DNA from: an uncultured Lachnospiraceae bacterium
Lineage (GTDB): Bacteria > Bacillota > Clostridia > Lachnospirales > Lachnospiraceae
Length of the DNA: 36,851 bases
Assembly (NCBI GenBank): GCA_947170415.1
Contig: CAMVTN010000008.1
Span: 1-36,851, forward strand
Reading direction: 5' to 3'
Numbering within the stretch: the stretch's first letter is position 1; every line of letters starts with the position of its first letter. The position numbers and the translations under genes are program-made. Below the pieces are notes generated by a model. That model ran no database searches. It saw only the letters and a program-made list of their open reading frames with translations, and was not told the origin of the DNA. Positions 10,067 to 19,114 of this stretch are shown here, piece by piece.

Positions 10067-10096
10067 ATATGATGACTTTTAACCCTGTCATCATAT
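10067..10096 (-). terminator. Perfect inverted repeat at the end of the cinA-like gene
   Basis: ATATGATGAC-10 nt-GTCATCATAT, overlapping the TGA stop at 10091-10093; no strong U tract. Confidence 0.5.
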
Positions 10097-10858
10097 TTTA
10101 CTAAATGTTACTTCCGAGAAATATTGCAGGAGACAAAGCCTGAGAAGTGACAATGCCTCAGTTACAGCCTGCTCGCGGATAGACTGACGGTCGCCGTCGA
10201 AATCAAATTCTTTTACAACAGTCTTTTTATGAACGCAGCATGCGATAAATACCAGTCCTACCGGCTCTGTTCCGGAACCATCGTCAGGACCTGCATAGCC
10301 TGTGATCGCTATACTGCAATCAGCCTTTGCAGCCGCACATGCACCCTTAGCCATTTCCTTTGCCGTTGCTTCGCTTACGGCAGTATATTTCTCAAGTGTA
10401 CGTCTGTGAACGCCGAGATACTTTCTCTTCGCCCTGTCAGAATAGGTGATAAAGCCCTCTTTCAATATGTCCGATGTACCCGGAACATTTACAAGACGAC
10501 CTGTAAATAAACCTCCCGTACAACTCTCTGCTGTCGTGATCGTAAAATGATTTTCACGAAGGAGACGAACAACGGAGTTTTCGAGATTTTCATTCTCATC
10601 CGTTGTATATATCATCTCCCCGAGACGGGATTTAATTTCTTTAACTACAGGTTTCAGTACTTTTTTGGCGCTCTTTTCCTCTGTTGCCTCTGCCGTGAGC
10701 TTCAGATGAACTTCACCATTTTTTTCGCTGATCTCAGCCGAAGGGTTTCCCGACTGTATCAGATCCGAAATAGTATCACTTATCTTCTCCGGATCAATTC
10801 CGACGAGCTTCATTAATGCTTCTGCGCTTTTTTCTTCCAGGTTTTTCTCATCAGCCAT
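10091..10858 (-). CDS. CinA C-terminal domain protein (nicotinamide-nucleotide amidase-like) lacking the MoCF domain
   Basis: TTAESCTGGLFTGRLVNVPGTSDILKEGFITYSDRAKRKYLGV and SIAITGYAGPDDGSGTEPVGLVFIA are PncC/CinA-C signatures. Confidence 0.88.
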   Translation of the reverse strand: MADEKNLEEKSAEALMKLVGIDPEKISDTISDLIQSGNPSAEISEKNGEVHLKLTAEATEEKSAKKVLKPVVKEIKSRLGEMIYTTDENENLENSVVRLLRENHFTITTAESCTGGLFTGRLVNVPGTSDILKEGFITYSDRAKRKYLGVHRRTLEKYTAVSEATAKEMAKGACAAAKADCSIAITGYAGPDDGSGTEPVGLVFIACCVHKKTVVKEFDFDGDRQSIREQAVTEALSLLRLCLLQYFSEVTFSKI

Positions 10859-10924
10859 TTTATTGCTCCTTATAAAGTCTTAACCGCGCACTGATCTCGA
10901 ATTGTGACCTTAAACAACAGACGA

Positions 10925-11467
10925 TCAGTCTGTATCCTTCATTACATCCTTGTTCTGAACCAGATATACTCCGAGGGAAATGATCGTAAGGATAACAGCG
11001 ATCCACTTAAATGCTTCAGTGATCATCTGCACTGCGCCAATCTTTATATCCGCAACCACCAGACAGATCATTACCATCTGAGCAGCTGTCTTAAATTTTC
11101 CCCAGTAATTTGCAGCAATGACCTTACCCTGTTCCACTGCAACCAGACGAAATCCGCTTATTACAAAGTCTCTTGCGACTATGACTATTACCATCCATGC
11201 CGGGATCTTTCCCATAGCTGTAAGACAGATAAGCGCAGAACACACAAGCATCTTATCTGCCAGCGGATCCATGAATTTTCCGAAATTTGTGACAAGATTA
11301 TATTTACGGGCGATCTTTCCATCAAGCATGTCCGTAAGGCTGGCGATGATAAAGATGGCCAGTGCGATCCAATTGGACATTTCTCCTGCGCAGTTCGTCA
11401 TTAACACTGCAATAAAGAATGGGATCAGTATTACCCGGAACACTGTCAGTTTATTTGGCAAATTCAT
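10925..11467 (-). CDS. pgsA: CDP-diacylglycerol--glycerol-3-phosphate 3-phosphatidyltransferase
   Basis: MNLPNKLTVFRVILIPFF; SLTDMLDGKIARKYNLVTNFGKFMDPLADK CDP-alcohol phosphotransferase motif. Confidence 0.95.
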   Translation of the reverse strand: MNLPNKLTVFRVILIPFFIAVLMTNCAGEMSNWIALAIFIIASLTDMLDGKIARKYNLVTNFGKFMDPLADKMLVCSALICLTAMGKIPAWMVIVIVARDFVISGFRLVAVEQGKVIAANYWGKFKTAAQMVMICLVVADIKIGAVQMITEAFKWIAVILTIISLGVYLVQNKDVMKDTD

Positions 11468-11483
11468 TTTTCAATTTCCTCCC

Positions 11484-12821
11484 TTAATCTGATATCGGTT
11501 CTCCGATAAGATCATATTCATTTGATCCTGTGATCTCAACCTTTATGAAATCACCGGTCATAAGCTCTCCACGGATATTTTCATCTCTTACAAATACATA
11601 TCCGTCAACACCCGGGCAGTCTCTGTAGCTTCTGCCTATATATACATGGTCTTCCGGTATCCTGCCTTCAATGATTATATCCATCGTTTTTCCGATCTCA
11701 TTTTCAGCATTTTCAAATGCGATACCCTGCTGAAGCTCCATTATCTCATTTCTTCGGCGTTCCTTGACATCTTCCTCAACCTGATCCGCAAATTTCTCCG
11801 CAGGTGTTCCCTCTTCAGGCGAATATGTAAAGTCTCCAAGCCTGTCAAAGCGCATTTCTTCGACGAATTTCAAAAGTTCTTTATGATCTTCTTCTGTTTC
11901 GCCTGGGAAGCCTGAAATCAGAGTAGTTCTAAGTGCAATATCCGGAATCTCCTCACGAAGAGTTTTGATAATGCGTACAAGATCATCGTGTGAAGTCCTG
12001 CGTCCCATAGACTTAAGCACATGATCAGACGCATGCTGGATCGGAAGATCGAGATAATGACAGATCTTCGGCTCCTCCTTCATGACCTGTATAAGTTCGG
12101 GAGTTATCTCCTCCGGATAGCAGTAAAGGATACGGATCCATCTGAATCCCTCAATCTCGCACAAACGATGGAGGAGTTCCGGAAGCATCTTTTTACCGTA
12201 AATATCTACTCCGTAAAGAGTTGTTTCCTGTGCAACAAGGATAAGTTCTTTAACTCCCTTGTCAGCCAGTTCTCTCGCATCCTTCAAAAGACTCTCCATA
12301 GGTACGCTTCTGAAAGAACCACGCACATACGGAATGATACAGTAAGTGCAGCGCTTGTTGCAGCCTTCTGCTATTTTCAGATACTCGTAATCGCCCTCTG
12401 TTGTTATGCTGCGCTCAGCCTCGGGATTAGCGAGACGATCTATGTCCTCACGAATGTCGATCTTTTTACCCTTGAGAACTTCATCTACTGCTTCTGTGAT
12501 CTTATCAAAAGCTGTTGTACCGACGATGGCATCCACCTCAGGTATTTCCTCATGGATCTCATCTGCATAACGCTGTGCCAGACATCCCGCAACTACGATG
12601 CACTTAAGTTTGCCTTCTTTTTTCAGCTCAGAAACCTCAAGTATGGCATCGATACTTTCCTGCTTGGCATCCTTCACAAAGCAGCACGAATTAATGACTG
12701 CCACATCTGCGTCATTCTCATCATCTGTAAACTCATATCCTCTGTCGCGAAGGAGCGCGATCATCTTTTCAGAGTCAACCAGATTCTTATCACAGCCAAG
12801 TGAAATAAAAAATATTTTCAA
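11484..12821 (-). CDS. rimO: Ribosomal protein S12 methylthiotransferase RimO
   Basis: MKIFFISLGCDKNLVDSEKM, EGCNKRCTYCIIPYVRGSFRS, C-terminal TRAM domain. Confidence 0.96.
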   Translation of the reverse strand: MKIFFISLGCDKNLVDSEKMIALLRDRGYEFTDDENDADVAVINSCCFVKDAKQESIDAILEVSELKKEGKLKCIVVAGCLAQRYADEIHEEIPEVDAIVGTTAFDKITEAVDEVLKGKKIDIREDIDRLANPEAERSITTEGDYEYLKIAEGCNKRCTYCIIPYVRGSFRSVPMESLLKDARELADKGVKELILVAQETTLYGVDIYGKKMLPELLHRLCEIEGFRWIRILYCYPEEITPELIQVMKEEPKICHYLDLPIQHASDHVLKSMGRRTSHDDLVRIIKTLREEIPDIALRTTLISGFPGETEEDHKELLKFVEEMRFDRLGDFTYSPEEGTPAEKFADQVEEDVKERRRNEIMELQQGIAFENAENEIGKTMDIIIEGRIPEDHVYIGRSYRDCPGVDGYVFVRDENIRGELMTGDFIKVEITGSNEYDLIGEPISD

Positions 12822-12914
12822 ATCTTACCTCTTTCTATCCGCGCACATCATATATGATACACGCAGTACTTTTAACTTATAAGAATACCGGCGTCTTTTC
12901 TCACAAGTTAAAAA

Positions 12915-12942
12915 AGGAGAAACAGTACAATACTGCTTCTCC
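12915..12942 (-). terminator. Intrinsic terminator downstream of rpoZ
   Basis: Minus strand GGAGAAGCAGT-attgt-ACTGTTTCTCCTTTTTT. Confidence 0.8.
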
Positions 12943-12988
12943 CTTTAAGCCCTGATATCATCGGGGAAAAGTTTCTCTCCAAAGACGA

Positions 12989-13234
12989 TCAGTCCTCTTC
13001 GTCCTCATCTTTGCTGGCAATTTTGAGTTTTCCCTGATACAGCTCATCAATTGCAACAGAAAGGGGTTTTCTAGCCTTAGGATCTACCATAGGCGCACTT
13101 CCGCCGATAAGCTGACGAGCTCTCTTAGCTGTAGCCAGCACGATGGAATAACGGCTGTTTACGATAGGAGCCTCTCCTTCCTGAACTTCTGAATTAACAA
13201 CTTCCATCAGATCACCATAGGATGGATGTAACAT
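12989..13234 (-). CDS. rpoZ: DNA-directed RNA polymerase omega subunit
   Basis: MLHPSYGDLMEVVNSEVQEGEAPIVNSRYSIVLATAKRARQL; directly downstream of gmk. Confidence 0.93.
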   Translation of the reverse strand: MLHPSYGDLMEVVNSEVQEGEAPIVNSRYSIVLATAKRARQLIGGSAPMVDPKARKPLSVAIDELYQGKLKIASKDEDEED

Positions 13235-13281
13235 AGATGCCTCTCTTTCTTAACACCAGTAAACTGCTAAATGTACGTTTA

Positions 13282-13902
13282 TCAGATCTCTCTGAGTCCC
13301 GCACGAACCTCATTTATGAAATCAGCCTGTCTGGACGGCGTATAACGTGACGCCTCGATCATTCCATTAAGCCGTTTCGTACAATCTTCAACCACATCGT
13401 TCACAACGATGAAATCATAGTTTTCTATACCCTCTGATTCCTGGATCGCACGCTTCATACGCATATCGATCACCTCAGGGGTCTCTGTTCCGCGTCCTAC
13501 AAGACGGCGCTTAAGCTCCGCTGCACTCGGAGGCATGATGAATACCAATAAAGCTTCGGGGAATTTCTTTTTTATCTGCATGGCTCCCTGAATCTCTATC
13601 TCAAGGATAACATTTTTTCCTTCCTGAAGCTGCTTTTCTACAAAAGCCTTTGGTGTACCGTAATAATTACCTACATACTCTGCATGCTCTATCAATTCAT
13701 CATTCTTTATCATTTCTTCAAATTCCTCGCGGGACTTAAAGAAATAATTTACTCCGTCTACTTCACCCGGTCTGGGATTTCTGGAAGTAGCTGATACGGA
13801 AAGTGCATAATTATCATATTCTGATACGAGCTGCTTCATGATAGTTCCCTTGCCTGCTCCGGCAAATCCGGAAACTACCACCAGAATACCTTTCTGAACC
13901 AC
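13282..13902 (-). CDS. gmk: Guanylate kinase
   Basis: VVSGFAGAGKGTIMKQL, SATSRNPRPGEVDGVNYFF, ILEIEIQGAMQIKKKFP. Confidence 0.96.
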   Translation of the reverse strand: MVQKGILVVVSGFAGAGKGTIMKQLVSEYDNYALSVSATSRNPRPGEVDGVNYFFKSREEFEEMIKNDELIEHAEYVGNYYGTPKAFVEKQLQEGKNVILEIEIQGAMQIKKKFPEALLVFIMPPSAAELKRRLVGRGTETPEVIDMRMKRAIQESEGIENYDFIVVNDVVEDCTKRLNGMIEASRYTPSRQADFINEVRAGLREI

Positions 13903-13916
13903 TTTTACTCCTTTTG

Positions 13917-14168
13917 TTACTTTTCCTCTGCTTTTTCCCTGAATCGCTCAAGCAGCGTATCAGGTGTCAGTGCAGAAAAAACAAGCTGACCATTTTCCAA
14001 TATTATACAAGCCTTGATCTTTCGTCCATGTGTCGCGTCAATGGCAGTCCCGCTTTTCTTTGCGTTTTGCATGAGACGCTTTGCAGGCGCAGAATCAGGC
14101 ATTATGATTGCTGTGATCTTTTCAGCATTTACGATATTTCCAAAACCAATATTAAATAGTTTACTCAA
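13917..14168 (-). CDS. remA: RemA/DUF370 family regulator
   Basis: LFNIGFGNIVNAEKITAIIMPDSAPAKRLMQNAKKSGTAIDATHGRKIKACIILENG; conserved yicC-remA-gmk-rpoZ order. Confidence 0.9.
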   Translation of the reverse strand: MSKLFNIGFGNIVNAEKITAIIMPDSAPAKRLMQNAKKSGTAIDATHGRKIKACIILENGQLVFSALTPDTLLERFREKAEEK

Positions 14169-15039
14169 TATTCTGTATCTGCTCTCTGACCTTTTCGATC
14201 CCGGTCTTTAAATCAATAGCTGCATCGCTGACCGCCAGATCATTTGCCTTGCTAAGAGTTGTATTCGCCTCACGGTTCATCTCCTGAGCAATAAAATCAA
14301 GGCGGCGGCCTATCGTTCCACCATCGGTAATAGCTTTTCTCATACTGTCGATATGGCTCTTAAGGCGAACGATTTCTTCATCGACACATATTCTGTCGGC
14401 AAATATCGTCACTTCCTGAACCAGACGTGCCTCATCGACCTGTGCATCTCCGAGAAGATCCTCAACCTTTTCTCTGAGCTTGCGCCTGTATTCCTCGACA
14501 ACTTCAGGAGATCTCTGCTCTACAAAAGCAACCTGCTCTTTCATCTCATCAAGCTTTGCGATGAGATCCCTGCTGAGATTTTCTCCCTCGGCCTTTCTGG
14601 TTCGTACAACCTGCTCACATGCCTTGCGGACACACTTCTGGAGCTCTCTCCAGATAGCATCCTCATCGATTTCCGCAGACTCAGCGGTAAATACATCAGG
14701 ATAACGTGACAGTCCCGAGATCCTTACGTCATTTTCCATGCCAAATTCTTCAGCCATCTGCTGAAGATAACGGTAATAATCATGCGCGACTGCGCTATTA
14801 TAGCGGATAGTCTCAGTATTGCCGTCCATGCTTTCAAATGAAATGAAGACGTCAACCTTACCTCTCTCCATATATTCTTTAAGGAGAGTACGGATGGCAC
14901 CCTCAAAGGGAGCCAACACTTTTGGCATCTTTATGCCTACTTCAAGATAACGGTGGTTAACGGTCTTGATCTCAACAGAATACCGTCTTCCTTCGCCCTC
15001 TGTCTCGGCTCTGCCGAAACCGGTCATGCTTTTAATCAA
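14161..15039 (-). CDS. YicC family protein (endoribonuclease-like), probable TTG start
   Basis: Conserved start (L/M)IKSMTGFGRAE encoded from TTG at 15039 with AAAGGA upstream; the longer ORF to 15111 would read through the leuA terminator hairpin. Confidence 0.9.
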   Translation of the reverse strand: MIKSMTGFGRAETEGEGRRYSVEIKTVNHRYLEVGIKMPKVLAPFEGAIRTLLKEYMERGKVDVFISFESMDGNTETIRYNSAVAHDYYRYLQQMAEEFGMENDVRISGLSRYPDVFTAESAEIDEDAIWRELQKCVRKACEQVVRTRKAEGENLSRDLIAKLDEMKEQVAFVEQRSPEVVEEYRRKLREKVEDLLGDAQVDEARLVQEVTIFADRICVDEEIVRLKSHIDSMRKAITDGGTIGRRLDFIAQEMNREANTTLSKANDLAVSDAAIDLKTGIEKVREQIQNIE

Positions 15040-15087
15040 TTCTAAGAATCCTTTCTTCCCCTCAGGATACTTGAAAATAACTGAACA

Positions 15088-15120
15088 GAACAGGCCATGG
15101 TTCCCTACCATAGCCTGTTC
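15088..15120 (-). terminator. Intrinsic terminator downstream of leuA
   Basis: Minus strand GAACAGGCTATGGT-aggga-ACCATGGCCTGTTC, 14-bp arms. Confidence 0.65.
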
Positions 15121-15169
15121 TTCTACATAGTTATTCTAATTATAAACAATACCTGCCTCGCCTGCAAGT

Positions 15170-17161
15170 TTATCTTTTTGAGTTGCGATACTGAACCGGT
15201 GTCATCTCATATTTCTTCTTGAACTGACGATTGAAATGCTCAACGCTCGGATAGCCCACATTCTCTGCAACCTTCTCAACCTTCATATTTCCGTTTCTGA
15301 GAAGTGTGCAGGCCTTTTTAAGTCGTATCTTCTGCACATTTTCACTGAAGGTTGCACCGCTCTTTTCCTTAATATATTTAGAAAGATACGGCTTTGACAG
15401 GAAAAATTCTCTGGAAAGATCGTCAAGTGTCACCGACAGATAATTTTCCTGGATATAGTTTACGATCTCTGTGATACGCTGATCCTTATCATTTCGATTG
15501 TCACGGATCGCCTCGAGCTGATTTACTGCTACTATAAGCGCATTGATGGATGAAGTGATGATATCCTCATCAATTCCTACGCCCCAGTAGTGCTTTCCGT
15601 TAGCAGTGATACCAACATATGTGCACGCCTTACTGGATGAACCGTGACTCAGCGCATGCTCCTCATAAGTAGTGAGCTCATAACTTATGTCAAAATAAGA
15701 CTTGATCGCATTGCTTACCGCATCCAGACGACCATTTCCGTTTGCAGCCACGATAACATCTTTTCCGTTTCTGGAGATCGTAGCTTTTACAAGGATACCG
15801 TCGATCTGCTCAAAGTGACATTCTTTAATAGTAAATACACCATCATTGTGGACATATTTATCTTCAAAAATATGATATACACGCTCCGGCGAAAGCTCCG
15901 AGTGCTCTCTGTCCGAAATGCCCTTGACCGTGTATCCCACATCTTCCTGCATGGTCTTCGGTATCTGGAGGCCATAGTTCTGCTTAAGGATAAAGCTTAC
16001 GCCGCCCTTTCCGGACTGTGAATTGATACGGATGACATCTCCGTCATACTCACGACCGAGATCTTTTGGATCAACCGGCAGATACGGTACGCTCCACGGA
16101 CGGTCCATATGTGACTTTCTCCATGCAAATCCCTTTGCGATAGCATCCTGATGAGAACCTGAGAAAGCTGTGAACACAAGCTGTCCGGCATACGGCTGTC
16201 TTGCCGGGATCTCCATTCTGGTAAGTTTCTCATATATGCTTCCGATCTCATTAATATGTGAGAAATCGAGCTTTGAATCAACACCGTGAGTAAACATATT
16301 CATGGCAAGTGTTACGATATCAACATTACCTGTTCTCTCACCATTTCCGAAAAGTGTTCCCTCTATTCTGTCAGCACCTGCAAGCATTCCAAGCTCTGCA
16401 TCAGATATACCGCATCCTCTGTCGTTATGAGGATGAAGTGAAAGTGTCACTGCATTTCTGTATTTCAGACTGTTGCTTATATATTCTACCTGTGTGGCAA
16501 ATACATGCGGCATGGCATTTTCAACGGTTGTCGGTATATTGATGATAACCTTATTTTCTTCTTTCGGCTGCCATACGTCGAGAACCGCGTTACATACATC
16601 TACTGCATACTCAACCTCTGTTCCCGGAAAACTCTCCGGAGAATACTCAAAGGAAAAATTACCCTTTGTCTCATCAGCAAGTTTCTTTAAAAGTTTTGCT
16701 CCATCAATAGCGATCTGCTTGATATCCTCTTTATTCTTCTTGAACACCTGCTCTCTCTGAGCGACCGAAGTTGAGTTATAAAGATGAATGATAGCTCTGG
16801 GAGCACCTTCTACCGCTTCAAAGGTCTTACGGATGATATGATCTCTCGCCTGAGTCAGAACCTGAAGTGTTACATCATCCGGAACCATCTTTTTCTCAAT
16901 AAGAGTTCTTGCGAACTTATACTCAGTTTCCGATGCAGCAGGGAAACCAATTTCTATCTCCTTAAATCCGATGTCAACAAGCATACGGAAGAAATCTAGT
17001 TTCTCTTCAAGACTCATCGGTTCGATAAGTGCCTGATTTCCGTCTCTAAGATCTACGCTGCACCAGATAGGAGCCTTCTCTATATGATCCTTCTTTACCC
17101 AATTGTAAGTAGGATTTTTCGGCATAAAATATTGAATGGCATACTTGTTTTCATCATACAT
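15170..17161 (-). CDS. leuA: 2-isopropylmalate synthase fused to a C-terminal AraC-type HTH domain
   Basis: 663 aa. LeuA motifs WCSVDLRDGNQAL, SLHPHNDRGCGISDAELG, GTLFGNGERTGNVD, regulatory domain ANGNGRLDAVSNAI; final ~105 aa (about 15173-15490) is an AraC/XylS double HTH (VTLDDLSREFFLSKPYLSKYIKEKSGATFSENVQKIRLKKACTLLRNGNMKVEKVAENVGYPSVEHFNRQFKKKYEMTPVQYR). Confidence 0.95.
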   Translation of the reverse strand: MYDENKYAIQYFMPKNPTYNWVKKDHIEKAPIWCSVDLRDGNQALIEPMSLEEKLDFFRMLVDIGFKEIEIGFPAASETEYKFARTLIEKKMVPDDVTLQVLTQARDHIIRKTFEAVEGAPRAIIHLYNSTSVAQREQVFKKNKEDIKQIAIDGAKLLKKLADETKGNFSFEYSPESFPGTEVEYAVDVCNAVLDVWQPKEENKVIINIPTTVENAMPHVFATQVEYISNSLKYRNAVTLSLHPHNDRGCGISDAELGMLAGADRIEGTLFGNGERTGNVDIVTLAMNMFTHGVDSKLDFSHINEIGSIYEKLTRMEIPARQPYAGQLVFTAFSGSHQDAIAKGFAWRKSHMDRPWSVPYLPVDPKDLGREYDGDVIRINSQSGKGGVSFILKQNYGLQIPKTMQEDVGYTVKGISDREHSELSPERVYHIFEDKYVHNDGVFTIKECHFEQIDGILVKATISRNGKDVIVAANGNGRLDAVSNAIKSYFDISYELTTYEEHALSHGSSSKACTYVGITANGKHYWGVGIDEDIITSSINALIVAVNQLEAIRDNRNDKDQRITEIVNYIQENYLSVTLDDLSREFFLSKPYLSKYIKEKSGATFSENVQKIRLKKACTLLRNGNMKVEKVAENVGYPSVEHFNRQFKKKYEMTPVQYRNSKR

Positions 17162-17386
17162 AACTGCTTCGACCTCCTTAGAAGCAAAACCGTCAACTTT
17201 TTTGATGTATGTTATGTTATCACTTTAACCGCATAAAGTGTAGGGACAATTTTAATATGTTGTGTTGATCTTTCTTAATGCAAATATGTCTGCAATGTTT
17301 TTTATCGACAGTATCTAAGCCATTTTTTACCCATGATTCATTTTTTTGAACATGAAAATTTAAATCAATAATTTATGACAAAAGTA

Positions 17387-17435
17387 ACAAAAAAGTCGCA
17401 AAAAGGCTTTCCTCTTCAAAATGAAAAGGAAAGCC
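17387..17435 (-). terminator. Intrinsic terminator of proB
   Basis: Minus strand GGCTTTCCT...AGGAAAGCC followed by TTTTTGCGACTTTTTTG. Confidence 0.8.
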
Positions 17436-17449
17436 CTTAAAACTTTAAT

Positions 17450-18247
17450 TTATCTATTTCCCTTAAAAAGAGTTCCGACCTTTTTTCCCTCAACTATATC
17501 ATAGAGCGATTCAGGTCTTTCTCCATTAGTCACGATAACACTGATTCCCTGACCGGTAGCAAGATCTGCTGCCTGGATCTTTGTCCGCATGCCGCCGGTG
17601 CCTCTCCTGGAACCTGCGCCGCCTGCAAGTTCATACAGACTGTCATCTATCTTTTCTATCCTGTCGATCAGCTTTGCATCCTTGTAAAGACGAGGATCCT
17701 TATCAAAGAATCCGTCAATATCAGAAAAAATAACAAGTATGTCAGCCTGACAAAGAACGGAAACTACTGCCGACAGCATATCATTATCACCAAATAACCT
17801 GTCTGCAGACTCGATCTCAGTATAGCTTACCGAATCGTTTTCATTAACTATAGGAATGATCCCCTGCTCTAAAAGAGCATTAAATGTATTGGTAAGATTT
17901 TCCTTCTTTTCTTCCTGTCTGATATCCTCAGCATTCAGAAGTATCTGTGCGACCGTCTTATCATAATAACCAAAGAACTTATCATAGAGAAACATATTCT
18001 CGCACTGTCCGACCGCTGCCGCCGCCTGTTTCATCCTCATGGTAGTCGGTCGCTCCGGAAGTCTCATTTTATTTGTGCCGACCGCGATCGCTCCAGAGGA
18101 TACCAGAACAACTTCATTTCCCATATTCTGTATATCCGAAAGGACCAGCGCCAGCTTTTCCATCCTGCGCAGATTACTGTGTCCAAGCTCATTTGTAAGC
18201 GTGGACGTACCAACCTTTACCACAATACGTCTTCTCTTAAGTCCCAT
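17450..18247 (-). CDS. proB: Glutamate 5-kinase, short form without PUA domain
   Basis: RRIVVKVGTSTLTNELGHSN, VSSGAIAVGTNKM, PIVNENDSVSYTEIE, GGMRTKIQAADLATGQGI. Confidence 0.94.
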   Translation of the reverse strand: MGLKRRRIVVKVGTSTLTNELGHSNLRRMEKLALVLSDIQNMGNEVVLVSSGAIAVGTNKMRLPERPTTMRMKQAAAAVGQCENMFLYDKFFGYYDKTVAQILLNAEDIRQEEKKENLTNTFNALLEQGIIPIVNENDSVSYTEIESADRLFGDNDMLSAVVSVLCQADILVIFSDIDGFFDKDPRLYKDAKLIDRIEKIDDSLYELAGGAGSRRGTGGMRTKIQAADLATGQGISVIVTNGERPESLYDIVEGKKVGTLFKGNR

Positions 18248-18265
18248 CGTCCTATCATGCCTCCT

Positions 18266-18286
18266 GTATAATCAGACTGATTATAC
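18266..18286. promoter_or_regulatory. Perfect 10-1-10 dyad directly upstream of the proB Shine-Dalgarno
   Basis: GTATAATCAG-A-CTGATTATAC. Confidence 0.6.
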
Positions 18287-18326
18287 CATAGAGCGCAGCA
18301 CCGCAGAATGATATTATTTACTGACC

Positions 18327-19097
18327 TTACTGAAGTTTTTTCATCTTACGGACTTCAAAGAAGTCTTTTATCTGCGCCAGCAGTTCATCTCTGGTCATAG
18401 ATTTTAGCAGATACCCGTCAGGTTTCAGTCCCACAACCTTAAGTACGCTCTCCCTGTCACCTTTTCCGGTGAGGAACATGACCGGTATTGAACTGGTGGA
18501 TGCATCATCACGTATCATCTGCAGAACCTGTGGTCCGCTTGTCACAGGCATCTCATAATCCAAAAGTATCAGATCCGGCCTGTTATTAGCCAGATACGTA
18601 ATGGCACGCATTCCCGAATTTGCCATAGTTACCTTATACGGACCTGTCAGCCATTCTTTCATGAGTTTGAGGAACATAACATCATCATCTACGATCATGA
18701 TAGACTTTTTCTCCGATTCTTCAGAGTTTACTTCTATCACCGCATTGAGTTTGTCTAATAGATCCCGCACATTAAGAGGCCGTAAAAATCGGCTGGTGAC
18801 TATCTGAGGCGTAGCTTTCCTGTCAAAATCAAAAAATTCATCATTGCTTCCTATGATGAACAGGAGCTTACCTTTTTCCAGCACCACTTCTTTTAGATAA
18901 TCCAATGTATCCTGAATTTCTTCAATATAATCTCCCAGATAGAAAACGATCATATCGGCAAGTTCGATCTTTCCCGAAAGATCCTCAACATCCGGCAGCG
19001 CAGGAACCACTTCATATCCCCCTTCCTCCAGATTGGAGGTAATAGCTCCCACCATGAAGGTAGAACCCTTACTGATAAGGATTATCTTCTTCTCCAT
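18327..19097 (-). CDS. Tandem receiver protein: degenerate N-terminal REC plus canonical C-terminal REC, no output domain
   Basis: KSIMIVDDDVMFLKLMKEWL...DLILLDYEMPVTSGPQVL...VMFLTGKGD; N-terminal half has REC-like fold order but lacks the acceptor Asp (MIVFYLGDY). ATG at 19097 has GGAAGGAG upstream; the longer ORF begins at 19115. Confidence 0.85.
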   Translation of the reverse strand: MEKKIILISKGSTFMVGAITSNLEEGGYEVVPALPDVEDLSGKIELADMIVFYLGDYIEEIQDTLDYLKEVVLEKGKLLFIIGSNDEFFDFDRKATPQIVTSRFLRPLNVRDLLDKLNAVIEVNSEESEKKSIMIVDDDVMFLKLMKEWLTGPYKVTMANSGMRAITYLANNRPDLILLDYEMPVTSGPQVLQMIRDDASTSSIPVMFLTGKGDRESVLKVVGLKPDGYLLKSMTRDELLAQIKDFFEVRKMKKLQ

Positions 19098-19114
19098 TGC
19101 CTGCTCCTTCCCCA

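Noticed and set aside
12021-12803. 260-aa plus-strand ORF antisense to rimO
   Set aside because: Fully overlaps rimO; Leu/Cys/Phe-rich antisense translation with no recognisable motifs. The same reasoning rejects other antisense ORFs such as 4400-5068, 7323-7709, 10904-11404 and 35216-35728.
15040-15111. N-terminal extension of YicC in the ORF track (MVGNHGLFCSVIFKYPEGKKGFLE)
   Set aside because: The extension reads through the leuA terminator hairpin (15088-15120) and is not part of the conserved IKSMTGFGR start; TTG at 15039 with a Shine-Dalgarno fits better.
17162-17449. Possible T-box or other leucine-responsive leader upstream of leuA
   Set aside because: No recognisable T-box antiterminator sequence or leader terminator before leuA was seen; the only strong hairpin here is the proB terminator.
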